From contig JAGOBN010000136.1 in NCBI GenBank assembly GCA_017999235.1, positions 1 through 8,575 of the forward strand: DNA of 8,575 bases, in the 5' to 3' direction. A program made the position numbers and the translations under genes. Below the pieces are notes generated by a model that was given only the letters and a program-made list of their open reading frames with translations, did no database searches and was not told the DNA's origin. Position 1 is the stretch's first letter; each line of letters opens with the position of its first letter. This document shows, piece by piece, positions 1 to 8,575 of the stretch. The DNA comes from Anaerolineales bacterium (GTDB lineage: Bacteria; Chloroflexota; Anaerolineae; Anaerolineales; UBA6663).

Positions 1-779
1 GTGTATTCCTGCTCATCAATAAAGCGGGACGGGCCGGGTGTGTCGCTGTGCCAGCCCCAGCTCACCACGAGCGGCTCGATCCGCGGCTGGACCTCGCGCC
101 GGACATGGAGGAAGGCTGAACCCTTGGGCGCGGAGAGCCACTTGTGACAATTGCTGCTATAGACATCGGCGCCCAGGGCCGCGAGGTCCAGCGGCAGCTG
201 GCCCACCGTGTGCGCGCCATCCACAATGGTCAGCAGGCCGGCGGCGCGCGCCCGCCGACAGACTTCGGCCACCGGGAAGATCAGGGCGGTGGGGGAGGTG
301 AGGTGGCTGAGGAAGATCACGCGGGTGCGCGCGGTCACCCCCGCCCACAGCGCGTCCGCGACGGCGGCGGGGGTGGATAAAGGCACCGGGATCGGCTGGG
401 CCACGTAGCGAGCGCCGGCTTTTTCGCACGCCCGGCGCCAGGCGCGGTCCAGCGCCCCGTATTCGTGATCGGTGGTCAGCACTTCATCGCCGGGTTCCAA
501 TCGCAGGCTGCGGATGACGATGTTCAGGCCGTGGGTGACGTTGGGCACGTAGACCAGATCATCCGCGTCCGCGCCGACATAGCCGGCCAGGGCCGCGCGC
601 GCGGCGCGCATCAGGTCGGCATAGCGCCGGCCGATAAACTCCACCGGCTGGCGCTCCAGCTCCAACTGCCAGCGTTGGTAGTCTTCAAAGACGGGCCGCG
701 GGCAGGCGCCGAAGGAGCCGTGGTTGAGAAATACGACGTCCGGATCGAGGAGATAGTGGGAGCGCAGACCCGTGGACAT
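1..779 (-). CDS. Class V aminotransferase, isopenicillin N epimerase-like (partial, C-terminus beyond left edge)
   Basis: A pyridoxal-phosphate (PLP) fold-type I enzyme; 259 codons are visible and the frame is open to the window edge. Seen in the translation: an N-terminal NHGSFG (19-24) typical of CefD-like proteins, a TSPTA segment (161-165), VDGAH (186-190) whose Asp187 should contact the PLP ring nitrogen, and SSNCHKW (208-214) with Lys213 as the Schiff-base lysine. PLVVSWGW (236-243) followed by an FxDExEY segment is also characteristic of this family. Family members are usually about 370-400 residues, so about a third is missing. The ATG at 779 is the only ATG/GTG/TTG start before the frame runs back into recQ. 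No Shine-Dalgarno is well placed; a TACAAT lies 7 nt upstream instead. Substrate is unknown: the family includes epimerases, cysteine desulfurase-like lyases and ergothioneine-type enzymes. The fold and family are well supported; the reaction is not. Confidence 0.9.
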   Translation of the reverse strand, partial: MSTGLRSHYLLDPDVVFLNHGSFGACPRPVFEDYQRWQLELERQPVEFIGRRYADLMRAARAALAGYVGADADDLVYVPNVTHGLNIVIRSLRLEPGDEVLTTDHEYGALDRAWRRACEKAGARYVAQPIPVPLSTPAAVADALWAGVTARTRVIFLSHLTSPTALIFPVAEVCRRARAAGLLTIVDGAHTVGQLPLDLAALGADVYSSNCHKWLSAPKGSAFLHVRREVQPRIEPLVVSWGWHSDTPGPSRFIDEQEY

Positions 780-792
780 AGATCTGATTGTA
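780..792 (-). promoter_or_regulatory. Candidate leaderless promoter -10 element for the aminotransferase gene
   Basis: Reading the minus strand, TACAAT (792-787) sits 7 nt before the ATG at 779, and no usable ribosome-binding site lies between. A TANNNT hexamer at this distance puts the transcription start at or next to the start codon, as in leaderless genes of several GC-rich phyla. No good -35 is visible at 16-18 bp. The GGGGGGAG further upstream is about 19 nt from the ATG, too far to act as a normal Shine-Dalgarno. This is an inference from position and match only. Confidence 0.35.
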
Positions 793-812
793 GCTGAACT
801 CCCCCCGCTCGC

Positions 813-837
813 AGCGGCCGCCTCAGCCAGGGAGCCG

Positions 838-839
<2 letters not shown>
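813..839 (-). other. Small hairpin overlapping the recQ stop codon
   Basis: On the minus strand AGCGGC (839-834) and GCCGCT (818-813) form a 6-bp stem with a 15-nt loop, starting inside the TAG stop of recQ. No U-tract follows, so it is at best a weak terminator or an mRNA 3'-end hairpin. In DNA this GC-rich such a stem may arise by chance. Confidence 0.2.
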
Positions 840-3006
<2,167 letters not shown>

Positions 3007-3042
3007 CCCCGCATTCTAACAGCCGCCAAGACTCCGAGCCAA
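3007..3042 (-). promoter_or_regulatory. Candidate promoter for recQ, leaderless type
   Basis: On the minus strand TAGAAT (3018-3013) lies 6 nt before the GTG at 3006, and TTGGCT (3042-3037) lies 18 bp upstream of it, matching four of six -35 bases. There is no purine-rich ribosome-binding site between the hexamer and the start codon, so a transcript from here would begin at or very near the GTG. This is the same arrangement as before the next gene downstream. Confidence 0.4.
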
Positions 3043-3068
3043 AAGCCGGGCGGTGGGGTCTCGGCGGC
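3022..3068 (-). terminator. Hairpin after the chemoreceptor gene, possible terminator
   Basis: Starting 11 nt after the receptor stop codon, GCCGCCGAGAC (3068-3058) pairs with GTCTTGGCGGC (3032-3022): 11 bp including one G-U pair, with a 25-nt loop. The odd pair is a wobble only in minus-strand RNA; on the plus strand it is an A-C mismatch, which fits transcription in the receptor's direction. Only TGTT follows and there is no real U-tract, so termination would be inefficient or it may instead protect the 3' end. The loop and downstream arm overlap the candidate recQ promoter. Confidence 0.4.
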
Positions 3069-3079
3069 CGGGCTGCGTC

Positions 3080-5899
3080 CTAATGAGGCCGCGCCGGTTG
3101 GCGCGCCAACCGCGGGGCGGCGGGAGCGGCGGGCTGCGGCGGCGCCCAGGCCGCGGGCGGCGGGTCGCCGGCGGGTTCCGCCCAGGCGTCGGCCTCGTCA
3201 TCCAGCACGAACTGCGTTACCACTGCCTGCAGGGCGCCGGCCATGTCCGCCAAGTCTTGCGCCGCGGTCGAGACCTCGGCCACTTGCGCGTTCATTTCCT
3301 CGGCGGACGCGCTGACTTCCTCCACCGCGGCGCTGTTCTCTTCTGAGATGCTGGCGATGTTCTCGATGGAGCGCGTGGCGTCCTGGGATTGCTCCGCCAT
3401 CGCCTCCGTGGCGGCCGTGTTCTCTTCGACGACGCCGCTGACATTCTCCAGGCTGGCGACGACGCCGGTATTGAGGGCGGCCATGCGGTCGGCCGTGGCG
3501 CGGTTGCGCGCCGCCATGGCGGCGGCCTCGCCCACTGTCTGCTGCAGCGCGGCGTTGGAGTGCGTCATGGTCATCACGGCGGCTTCGATGGCGCGCACCT
3601 GCTCTAGCAGCGTCTGCGCGCCGGCCTGGATGGTTTGGAAGGCGGCGCCGGCCGCCTCGGTGGCGCTGGCGGCGGTGCTCACATCCGCGCCGGCCTGCTG
3701 CATGGCGCTGGCCACCTCGCTGGTGCCGGTCTGCACCGCCGCGATCATGGTGTCGATCTCTTGGGTGGCGGTGGCGGAACGCTCGGCCAGTTTCCGTACC
3801 TCGTCGGCGACGACGGCAAACCCTTTGCCGTGTTCGCCGGCGCGGGCCGCCTCGATGGCGGCGTTGAGCGCCAGGAGGTTGGTCTGGGCGGCGAGGTCGT
3901 CGATGACCTGGACAATGGCGCTGATTTGGCCGGTGCGCCGGCCGAGATCGCGGACCCGCGCCGCGAGCTGGTCGGCGGCTGCCCGCACGCGCTCCATGCC
4001 GGCCGTGCTTTGCGCCGCCAGCCGGGTGCCTTCGTCCGCGGACCGGGCCGTGCTGTGCGCGGCTTCGGCCACGTGGCCGGCGGTGCTGTTCAGCGCCTGG
4101 GTGTGGGCGTGCTGGCTGCTTTGGGCGGCCGCGGCGCGCTCCATGCTGTCCGCCTGCTCCTGCGAGCCGCGCCGGATTTCGGCCACGGCCTCGGTCAACT
4201 GCCGCAAGGAAAGGGTGGTCGCGCTGACGGCGCGCGCCTGTTCCTGCGCGCCCCGCGCGACGCCGTCAATCGACCCTTGCATTTGTTCGAGGGCGGCGGC
4301 GGTGCGGGTGACGCTGGCGGCCTGGTCGGTGGTGCCGGTGGCCACCTGGTGCATGGTGAGGCTGATCTGCTGGGTGGCCTGGCCGGCCTGGCCGGCGGCG
4401 TCCGCCAGGCGCCCGGAGGCGAGGCGGAGCGTTTCGGCATGCCGGGTGACCTCGCGGATGGTGTCCTGCAGCCGGGCCGTCATCTCGGCGCCGGCGCGGC
4501 CGGCTTCCTGCAGGCGCGCCACCATAGCGTTGGAGGCCTCCGCTGTGTGGCCGATTTCGTCGCCGGTGGTGACCGGAATGGGCGCGGCGGTCACCGCAAT
4601 GGTCTGGGTAAAATCACCGGCCGCCATGGCGTGCAGCGTGGCCGTCAATTGGACTAGATCGGTTTCGGCGATCTGGCGCGCCAGCTGCATCACGCTTTGG
4701 AGCGGCCGGGAGATATTCCGCGAGAGCAGGAAGGCCATCACCGCGCCCAGGCCGGCGGCCAGCGCGCCCACCACCAGGAACGCCCCCAGCATGTTGCGCT
4801 GATACGCCTGCAGTTTGACGGCGGAGGTGTCCAGTTCGTCCAGGTAGGCGCTCACGCCGATGACCCAATCCCACGGCGCGTAGTAGATGAGCCGGGCCAC
4901 CTTCTGGCGCGGCGCCATTTCGCCGGCGTTTTGCCAGGGGTAATGCACGGTGGCCGTTTCGCCCGGCTGGAGCGCCACCGCTTTTTCGACGATCTCCCGG
5001 ATGAAATAGCGCCCGTCGGCGTCAGTGGCGTCCCACAAGTTCTCGCCGTCGCGGGCGCCGTCTTTGGAAATAAGGTACTGGCCGCGGTCATCGCCCTGGC
5101 CGCCCAGCACAAAGACGTAGCCGGTCTGGCCGATCTGGGTGGTGAGGATGGCTTGCCGCAGCGCCGCGACCTTTTCCTGTTTGATCCCCACATACACGGC
5201 CCCGATCACCTGGCCGGCGGCGTCCTGCAGCGGCGCGTACGCGGTCACATACCAGCTGTCGACGACATAGGCCATGCCCTGATAAGTCTCACCCTTGAGC
5301 AGGGCGGCCACCACCGGATTGGCGGCGCCGTCCGCGTTGACGGCCGGGATATACGTTCCAATGGCCCGCCGGCCGCTGGCCGCAACGACGTTGGTGGCCA
5401 CGCGCAGCATGTCGCCGCGCTCGTTCAGGCGTTGAAAGACCGTCGTGGTCCCCCCGACCAAGGCCTGGACCTGGTCCACAAAGGGCGTGGTGATCTGCGG
5501 ATCGGTGTTTTGGCCCAGCCAGACGCCGCCGATGGCCAGGCGGGGCAGGGTGGCGGTGAGTTTTGCGCCCGTCAACTGGTTGACGGTTTCCCAGGCCGCC
5601 GTCTCCGGCTGCAATGCCACGCCGCCGAGTTCCGTCAGCAGATAAACGGCGACGTTGAGGTTGTGTTCCACCTCCTGCCGGATCGAGTCGTCTTGGGCTC
5701 TTACCAGGTGGTAGGTGCTTTGCGCCAGGTGATCCAGGTCGGCGTCGATTTGAGCGCCCAGCGCTTGCTGTGCTTCGGCGCCGAACGTGAGCCCTTGCCA
5801 GATGCCGACGGTCACCAGCGCGGCCGCCGTCGTCAGAATGCCCCCCACCATCAATACGCTGATCTTGAAGCCGATTGAGAGGTTGTAGAACCAACGCAT
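3080..5899 (-). CDS. Methyl-accepting chemotaxis protein with extracytoplasmic Cache sensor
   Basis: A 939-residue transmembrane chemoreceptor. In order: TM1 at about 9-34; an extracytoplasmic sensor of about 310 residues (45-360) resembling the Cache 3/Cache 2 fusion type, with the repeated GxVxGAVYVGI-like and [15 protein letters not shown] segments of such domains; TM2 at about 369-392; a HAMP domain (393-466) carrying an extra helical repeat and DEIG at 447-450; then a long coiled-coil signalling hairpin. The tip is unmistakable: [20 protein letters not shown], starting at 683. The C-terminal helix runs about 200 residues past the tip, much longer than in E. coli Tsr. The last 40 residues are a Pro/Ala-rich tail with no NWETF-type CheR-binding end. 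Ligand unknown. I chose the ATG at 5899 because AAAGG lies 9 nt upstream; an in-frame TTG at 5935 would add 12 residues without a good site. No cheA, cheW, cheR or cheB is in the window. Confidence 0.95.
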   Translation of the reverse strand: MRWFYNLSIGFKISVLMVGGILTTAAALVTVGIWQGLTFGAEAQQALGAQIDADLDHLAQSTYHLVRAQDDSIRQEVEHNLNVAVYLLTELGGVALQPETAAWETVNQLTGAKLTATLPRLAIGGVWLGQNTDPQITTPFVDQVQALVGGTTTVFQRLNERGDMLRVATNVVAASGRRAIGTYIPAVNADGAANPVVAALLKGETYQGMAYVVDSWYVTAYAPLQDAAGQVIGAVYVGIKQEKVAALRQAILTTQIGQTGYVFVLGGQGDDRGQYLISKDGARDGENLWDATDADGRYFIREIVEKAVALQPGETATVHYPWQNAGEMAPRQKVARLIYYAPWDWVIGVSAYLDELDTSAVKLQAYQRNMLGAFLVVGALAAGLGAVMAFLLSRNISRPLQSVMQLARQIAETDLVQLTATLHAMAAGDFTQTIAVTAAPIPVTTGDEIGHTAEASNAMVARLQEAGRAGAEMTARLQDTIREVTRHAETLRLASGRLADAAGQAGQATQQISLTMHQVATGTTDQAASVTRTAAALEQMQGSIDGVARGAQEQARAVSATTLSLRQLTEAVAEIRRGSQEQADSMERAAAAQSSQHAHTQALNSTAGHVAEAAHSTARSADEGTRLAAQSTAGMERVRAAADQLAARVRDLGRRTGQISAIVQVIDDLAAQTNLLALNAAIEAARAGEHGKGFAVVADEVRKLAERSATATQEIDTMIAAVQTGTSEVASAMQQAGADVSTAASATEAAGAAFQTIQAGAQTLLEQVRAIEAAVMTMTHSNAALQQTVGEAAAMAARNRATADRMAALNTGVVASLENVSGVVEENTAATEAMAEQSQDATRSIENIASISEENSAAVEEVSASAEEMNAQVAEVSTAAQDLADMAGALQAVVTQFVLDDEADAWAEPAGDPPPAAWAPPQPAAPAAPRLARQPARPH

Positions 5900-5908
5900 G
5901 CGCACGGA

Positions 5909-5913
5909 CCTTT
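5909..5913 (-). promoter_or_regulatory. Ribosome-binding site of the chemoreceptor gene
   Basis: Minus-strand AAAGG (5913-5909), 9 nt before the ATG at 5899. It decides between this ATG, a GTG two codons upstream (only 3 nt from the site) and a TTG at 5935. Confidence 0.6.
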
Positions 5914-5931
5914 CGCGAATCAGGGCTGGAA

Positions 5932-6039
5932 GCAAGGACCGCTATCCGGAGAAAGCGATGCCCAGGGCGCCGTGACCCAGGCCGGCCCAACCAGGGCGGG
6001 CTTGGGTCACCCCTCTAGCGATAGAGGGCATTCCCTTGC
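5932..6039 (+). other. Candidate structured RNA: nested multi-branched set of stems
   Basis: Complementary segments nest into one branched fold. Outer stem GCAAGG (5932-5937) with CCTTGC (6034-6039). Inside it, arm CGCT (5940-5943) with AGCG (5954-5957), and stem ATGCC (5958-5962) with GGCAT (6027-6031). Within that stem is a long hairpin, GTGACCCA (5972-5979) with TGGGTCAC (6003-6010), continued by 5980-6002 (G-U), 5981-5983 with 5999-6001, one G-G mismatch, and 5985-5988 with 5994-5997 around loop AACCA. It is followed by the hairpin CTCTA (6013-6017), loop GCGA, TAGAG (6022-6026). The G-U pair and the GNRA-type loop GCGA exist only in plus-strand RNA. If instead read on the minus strand it would be the chemoreceptor leader, ending 33 nt before its start codon. 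I do not recognise a known riboswitch or ribozyme class. Confidence 0.35.
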
Positions 6040-6061
6040 CGAACACTGATCAATCTACAAG

Positions 6062-6169
6062 GAAACCCCCTAAACGCGCTGTGAATATTGGGCGGCGGAC
6101 GCTGCGCCAGGGGGTTGGCAAATTGTTGGATGGCGCCCGGCCCACGGGCCGCCGGCGGGCCCGGGTTTC
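6062..6169 (+). other. Two mutually exclusive pairings (possible switch)
   Basis: AACCCCCT (6064-6071) can pair with AGGGGGTT (6109-6116), an 8-bp stem that encloses a smaller GGCG/CGCC stem (6091-6094 with 6105-6108). Alternatively GAAACCC (6062-6068) can pair with GGGTTTC (6163-6169), 7 bp. Both use 6064-6068, so only one can form. In plus-strand RNA this would sit in the leader of the cyclase gene if transcription starts upstream of 6062. Pairing was found by eye; no energy calculation was done. Confidence 0.25.
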
Positions 6170-6170
6170 A

Positions 6171-6202
6171 CCGAGCCTTTATAGCCTTCGATCCCGGCTC
6201 GG
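6171..6202. repeat. Inverted repeat, 7-bp perfect arms
   Basis: CCGAGCC (6171-6177) and GGCTCGG (6196-6202) are perfect complements around an 18-nt loop. An alternative AGCC (6183-6186) can pair with the same GGCT. It could be an operator or a leader hairpin of the cyclase gene; no T-run follows on either strand. Confidence 0.35.
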
Positions 6203-6235
6203 CTTAATCTGAGGGGAGCCGTTAAACCGCGCTGG

Positions 6236-6265
6236 GCGGCCGGCCAAAAGGCCCGGGCCGGCCGC
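6236..6265 (+). repeat. 10-bp perfect GC-only hairpin just upstream of the cyclase start
   Basis: GCGGCCGGCC (6236-6245) and GGCCGGCCGC (6256-6265) are perfect complements around a 10-nt loop beginning AAAA. The hairpin ends 15 nt before the GGGAG of the cyclase ribosome-binding region. In RNA it would be very stable and could set translation efficiency or block read-through. Each arm contains the 8-mer GGCCGGCC. No U-tract follows. Confidence 0.45.
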
Positions 6266-6280
6266 AGGTTGCGCTGACCA

Positions 6281-6291
6281 GGGAGCAAAGG
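6281..6291 (+). promoter_or_regulatory. Ribosome-binding region of the cyclase gene
   Basis: AAAGG (6287-6291) is 7 nt before the ATG at 6299; GGGAG (6281-6285) is 7 nt before an in-frame GTG at 6293. The same AAAGG core precedes the chemoreceptor start. Using the GTG would add only two residues, so the protein is little affected by the choice. Confidence 0.5.
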
Positions 6292-6298
6292 CGTGCGT

Positions 6299-8575
6299 AT
6301 GACGTGTCCAACCTGCGGCTTTGAGAGCCCGCCGGGCTTTGCGTTTTGTGGAAAATGCGGGGCGGCCTTGCCCGCCGGCGGCTGGTCCGCGGATGAACCG
6401 TTGACGCCGGCCGACCTCGATCATCTTCGCCGCTATTTGGCGCCCAACCTGATCGAAGCCCTGCGCTTTGACCGGGTGGTGCCGCCCCCGCGCCTGTTGG
6501 AACAGTGCCTGGCCGGCCTGGACCAGCTCTTCACGGCCACCGCCCGCCACCTGCCGGATTACCTCGTCGCCACTGTCTTGCATGACCCGCAGCCCGGCCG
6601 CATCGGCGGGCAATTCCTGCGCGGCACGCTGCTGTTTGCCGATATCAGCGGCTTTACGGCCATCTCCGAAGGCCTGGCCCGCACCGGGCGCGAAGGGGCG
6701 GAGGAGATCACGGCCATCGTCAACCGCTACTTCACGGCCATGCTGGAGCGCGTTCAGGCCAACGGCGGGCAGCTGCTCACCTTTGGCGGCGACGCGCTGC
6801 TCAGCCTGTTTCTGGAGCCGGACGAAGTGGATGGCACCAGCGCGGCCAGCGCCGCGCAGGCCGCTCTGCAGATGCAGGCCGCCATGTCCGCCTTCGCGCA
6901 GACGCCGACCTCGCAGGGCGCCTTCCCGCTGCACATGAAGGTCAGCCTGCGGTCCGGGCGCTTCTTTGCGGCGCGGCTCGGCACGGCGCAGAAGATGGAG
7001 CACGCGCTCTTTGGCGCGGACGTGAACGCGGTGGCCGCCGCCGAGCAGCACGCCCGCGCCGGCCAGGTGGTGCTGGATCACGCCACGGCGGCCTGTCTGC
7101 CGCCGTTCTTCCAGCTGGCGCCGGTGGACGACCGCTACGTGTGTTTGACGGGGGCCGACGAGGTCTGGGATGGGCCGCTGGGCGAAGCGCCGGCCGCGGC
7201 CGGCTCGGCCGGCGTGTCCTTGGCCCGCCTGCGGCAGCTGGCCCAACGCCTGGACGCGCTCACGCCCTATTTGCCGGCCGGGCTCCTGCCGCGCCTGACC
7301 GGGGACGCCCACGGCGCGCCGCTGGAGGGCGAGCATCGGCTGGTGGCCACCCTGTTCGCCAAGATGCACGGCCTGGACGAATTGGCCGATTACCTCGATT
7401 CAGACCGCGCCATCACCACCGCGCTCAACCGCTACTTTACGGCCATGCAGGCCGCCATCCAGCAGTTTGGGGGCGTGATCAACAAGATCGATCTCAGCGA
7501 CCATGGCAGCAAGCTCCTGGCCTTTTTTGGCGCGCCGACCACGCATGAGGATGACGCCGAGCGCGCCGTGCGCGCGGCGCTGACGATGCAGGCCGCGCTG
7601 CGCGTGGAAGACCTGTGGCCGCAGACCGGGCCGGTGCGCGTGCGCTTCAGTCAGCAGATTGGGTTAAGTTACGGCCACGTCTTCGCCGGCTACGTCGGCG
7701 CCGCCCAGCGCCATGAATACACGGTCATGGGCGACAACGTCAACCTGGCGGCGCGCCTGATGGCCAACGCCGAGGGCGGGCAGGTGGTGGTGGAGGAGAC
7801 CCTGCGGCGGGCGGTGAAGGCGCTCTTTGATCTGCAGCCGCGCGGCGAAGTGCGGCTGAAAGGCAAGAGCGCGCCGGTGGCCACCCACCTGGTGCTGGGC
7901 GCGCGCGCGGCCCCCGACCCCGTGCGCGGCCTGGAGGGTTTGCGCGCGCCCCTGGTGGGCCGGGAGGCGGAATGGCGGCAGCTGCTGGCGGCGCTGGAGA
8001 CGGCCCAGGCCGGCCGCGGCCAGATTGTGCGCGTGCTGGGTGACGCTGGCCTGGGCAAATCCCGGCTGGTGGCCGAGTGGCATCAGCTCTTCCCGGAGCG
8101 CCGGCGCTGGCTGGAGGCCCGCTGCCTGTCCTACACCGAGACCATCAGCTACTACCCGTTTCAGGAAATCCTCCGGCAGCTGCTGGAACTGGAGCCGGCC
8201 GATGAGCCGGCCGTGATGGTGGCGAAGCTGGGCGCGGTCTGCCAGCACCGCTTGGCGCCGCCCGACTTGCGCGACGCCTTGCCCTACCTCATCAACTTCC
8301 TGGGCCTGCCCATGCCGGCTGAATTGGATGAGCGGGTGCGCTATCTGGACGCCGAGGCGCTCCAGCGCCGAACATTTGTGGCCCTGCGCGTCCTGCTGGA
8401 GATCTACGCCGCGCCCGGCGGCGCGCCGCTGACGATCTGCCTGGACGACGTCCACTGGATGGACCAGGCCTCGCTGGCCCTGCTGGATTTTTGGCTGCCC
8501 CTCACCGAGCGCCTGCCGCTGCTGATTGTCCTGCTCTACCGCCCCGACCGCGAGAGCCCGGCCTGGCCCCTGCAC
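6299..8575 (+). CDS. Soluble adenylyl cyclase-like protein: zinc ribbon, two class III cyclase domains, AAA ATPase (partial, C-terminus beyond right edge)
   Basis: 759 codons, open to the window edge. It should make cAMP (or possibly cGMP) in the cytoplasm. A zinc ribbon with Cys3, Cys6, Cys17 and Cys20 opens the protein. Cyclase domain 1 (about 105-265) has both metal-binding aspartates, Asp115 in FADISGFT and Asp165 in FGGDALLSLF. Cyclase domain 2 (about 345-535) has lost them (Lys355 and Ser404 in their places) but carries Lys396, Thr475, Asn482 and Arg486 in INK and HEYTVMGDNVNLAAR, matching the second domain of human soluble adenylyl cyclase. One composite active site is therefore expected. 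An AAA_16-type ATPase follows, with Walker A GDAGLGKS (581-588) and Walker B LTICLDD (711-717). Relatives usually continue into TPR-like repeats, which would lie outside the window. No membrane segments are seen. Divergent from the chemoreceptor gene; cAMP regulation of that receptor is possible but unsupported. Confidence 0.93.
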   Translation, partial: MTCPTCGFESPPGFAFCGKCGAALPAGGWSADEPLTPADLDHLRRYLAPNLIEALRFDRVVPPPRLLEQCLAGLDQLFTATARHLPDYLVATVLHDPQPGRIGGQFLRGTLLFADISGFTAISEGLARTGREGAEEITAIVNRYFTAMLERVQANGGQLLTFGGDALLSLFLEPDEVDGTSAASAAQAALQMQAAMSAFAQTPTSQGAFPLHMKVSLRSGRFFAARLGTAQKMEHALFGADVNAVAAAEQHARAGQVVLDHATAACLPPFFQLAPVDDRYVCLTGADEVWDGPLGEAPAAAGSAGVSLARLRQLAQRLDALTPYLPAGLLPRLTGDAHGAPLEGEHRLVATLFAKMHGLDELADYLDSDRAITTALNRYFTAMQAAIQQFGGVINKIDLSDHGSKLLAFFGAPTTHEDDAERAVRAALTMQAALRVEDLWPQTGPVRVRFSQQIGLSYGHVFAGYVGAAQRHEYTVMGDNVNLAARLMANAEGGQVVVEETLRRAVKALFDLQPRGEVRLKGKSAPVATHLVLGARAAPDPVRGLEGLRAPLVGREAEWRQLLAALETAQAGRGQIVRVLGDAGLGKSRLVAEWHQLFPERRRWLEARCLSYTETISYYPFQEILRQLLELEPADEPAVMVAKLGAVCQHRLAPPDLRDALPYLINFLGLPMPAELDERVRYLDAEALQRRTFVALRVLLEIYAAPGGAPLTICLDDVHWMDQASLALLDFWLPLTERLPLLIVLLYRPDRESPAWPLH

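Larger units (their letters stand above)
5900..6298. other. Divergent intergenic region between chemoreceptor and cyclase genes
   Basis: There are 399 bases between two divergent start codons. I find no credible protein gene, tRNA or rRNA. The region is packed with inverted repeats (listed separately) and must contain the promoters of both genes, or their leaders. I could not find a -35/-10 pair I trust for either gene. TTGGCA at 6115-6120 is a fair plus-strand -35 match but has no -10 at the right distance. TTCACA on the minus strand (6085-6080) is a fair -35, but the nearest -10-like TAGATT (6057-6052) is 22 bp away. Confidence 0.6.

Noticed and set aside
3243..4802. 519-residue plus-strand open frame opposite the chemoreceptor gene
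   Set aside because: Ala/Ser/Arg-rich low-complexity translation without domains, wholly antisense to an unmistakable receptor; long antisense frames are expected in GC-rich coding DNA.
4697..5878. 393-residue plus-strand frame opposite the chemoreceptor sensor domain
   Set aside because: Antisense shadow; the minus-strand frame has Cache, HAMP and membrane segments in proper order.
5900..5935. TTG start at 5935 adding 12 residues to the chemoreceptor
   Set aside because: The AAAGG site 9 nt before the ATG at 5899 and the typical short basic N-terminus before TM1 favour the ATG.
5932..6039. c-di-GMP (GEMM) or cobalamin riboswitch upstream of the chemoreceptor
   Set aside because: Neither strand shows the conserved GEMM-I core (GGGCAAACC and GACGCAAAG segments) or a B12 box; kept only as an unclassified structured candidate.
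6115..6130. Sigma-54-like TTGGCA-N5-TTGGA
   Set aside because: The -12 GC dinucleotide is absent (GA at that position), and there is no other sign of sigma-54 control.
6171..6203. tRNA T-arm-like TTCGATCCCGGC
   Set aside because: The bases before TTCGATC do not pair with those after it as a 5-bp T-stem, and no acceptor or anticodon arms can be built around it.
6179..8575. Minus-strand frames (396 and 303 residues) opposite the cyclase gene
   Set aside because: Shadows of a plus-strand frame that carries intact cyclase and ATPase motifs from 6299 to the window edge.

Overview
The window is very GC-rich (roughly two thirds G+C by eye), densely coding bacterial chromosome. It holds four protein genes. 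Three lie on the minus strand: a methyl-accepting chemotaxis protein (3080-5899), a RecQ helicase (838-3006) and a class V aminotransferase that runs off the left edge (1-779). The fourth is on the plus strand: a large soluble-type adenylyl cyclase fused to an AAA ATPase, which runs off the right edge (6299-8575). The two edge genes have no stop codon inside the window, so a search for closed ORFs misses them. The gene styles (RecQ with a YpbB/RecQ-type helix-turn-helix tail, double-cyclase plus ATPase protein with an N-terminal zinc ribbon, Cache-type receptor with a very long signalling hairpin) would fit a Chloroflexota-like bacterium. That assignment is an inference from domain architecture; there is no rRNA or other marker here.

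Layout. 1-779: isopenicillin-N-epimerase-like aminotransferase. 780-837: short gap with a -10-like hexamer 7 nt before the start codon. 838-3006: RecQ, GTG start. 3007-3079: gap with an 11-bp hairpin just after the receptor's stop codon and a -35/-10-like pair 6 nt before the RecQ start. 3080-5899: chemoreceptor. 5900-6298: a 399-bp divergent intergenic region with no gene that I can support but several strong inverted repeats. 6299-8575: cyclase-ATPase.

The three minus-strand genes could be read as one run, but the two internal gaps each carry an apparent leaderless-start signature, so RecQ and the aminotransferase may have their own promoters. Nothing suggests that they share a pathway. The chemoreceptor and the cyclase are both signal-transduction proteins and share the divergent control region. 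I see no phage, transposon, CRISPR or defence signature, and no convincing novel multi-gene system. The parts most worth a second look are the structured divergent intergenic region, the asymmetric active site of the cyclase, and the leaderless-type starts.
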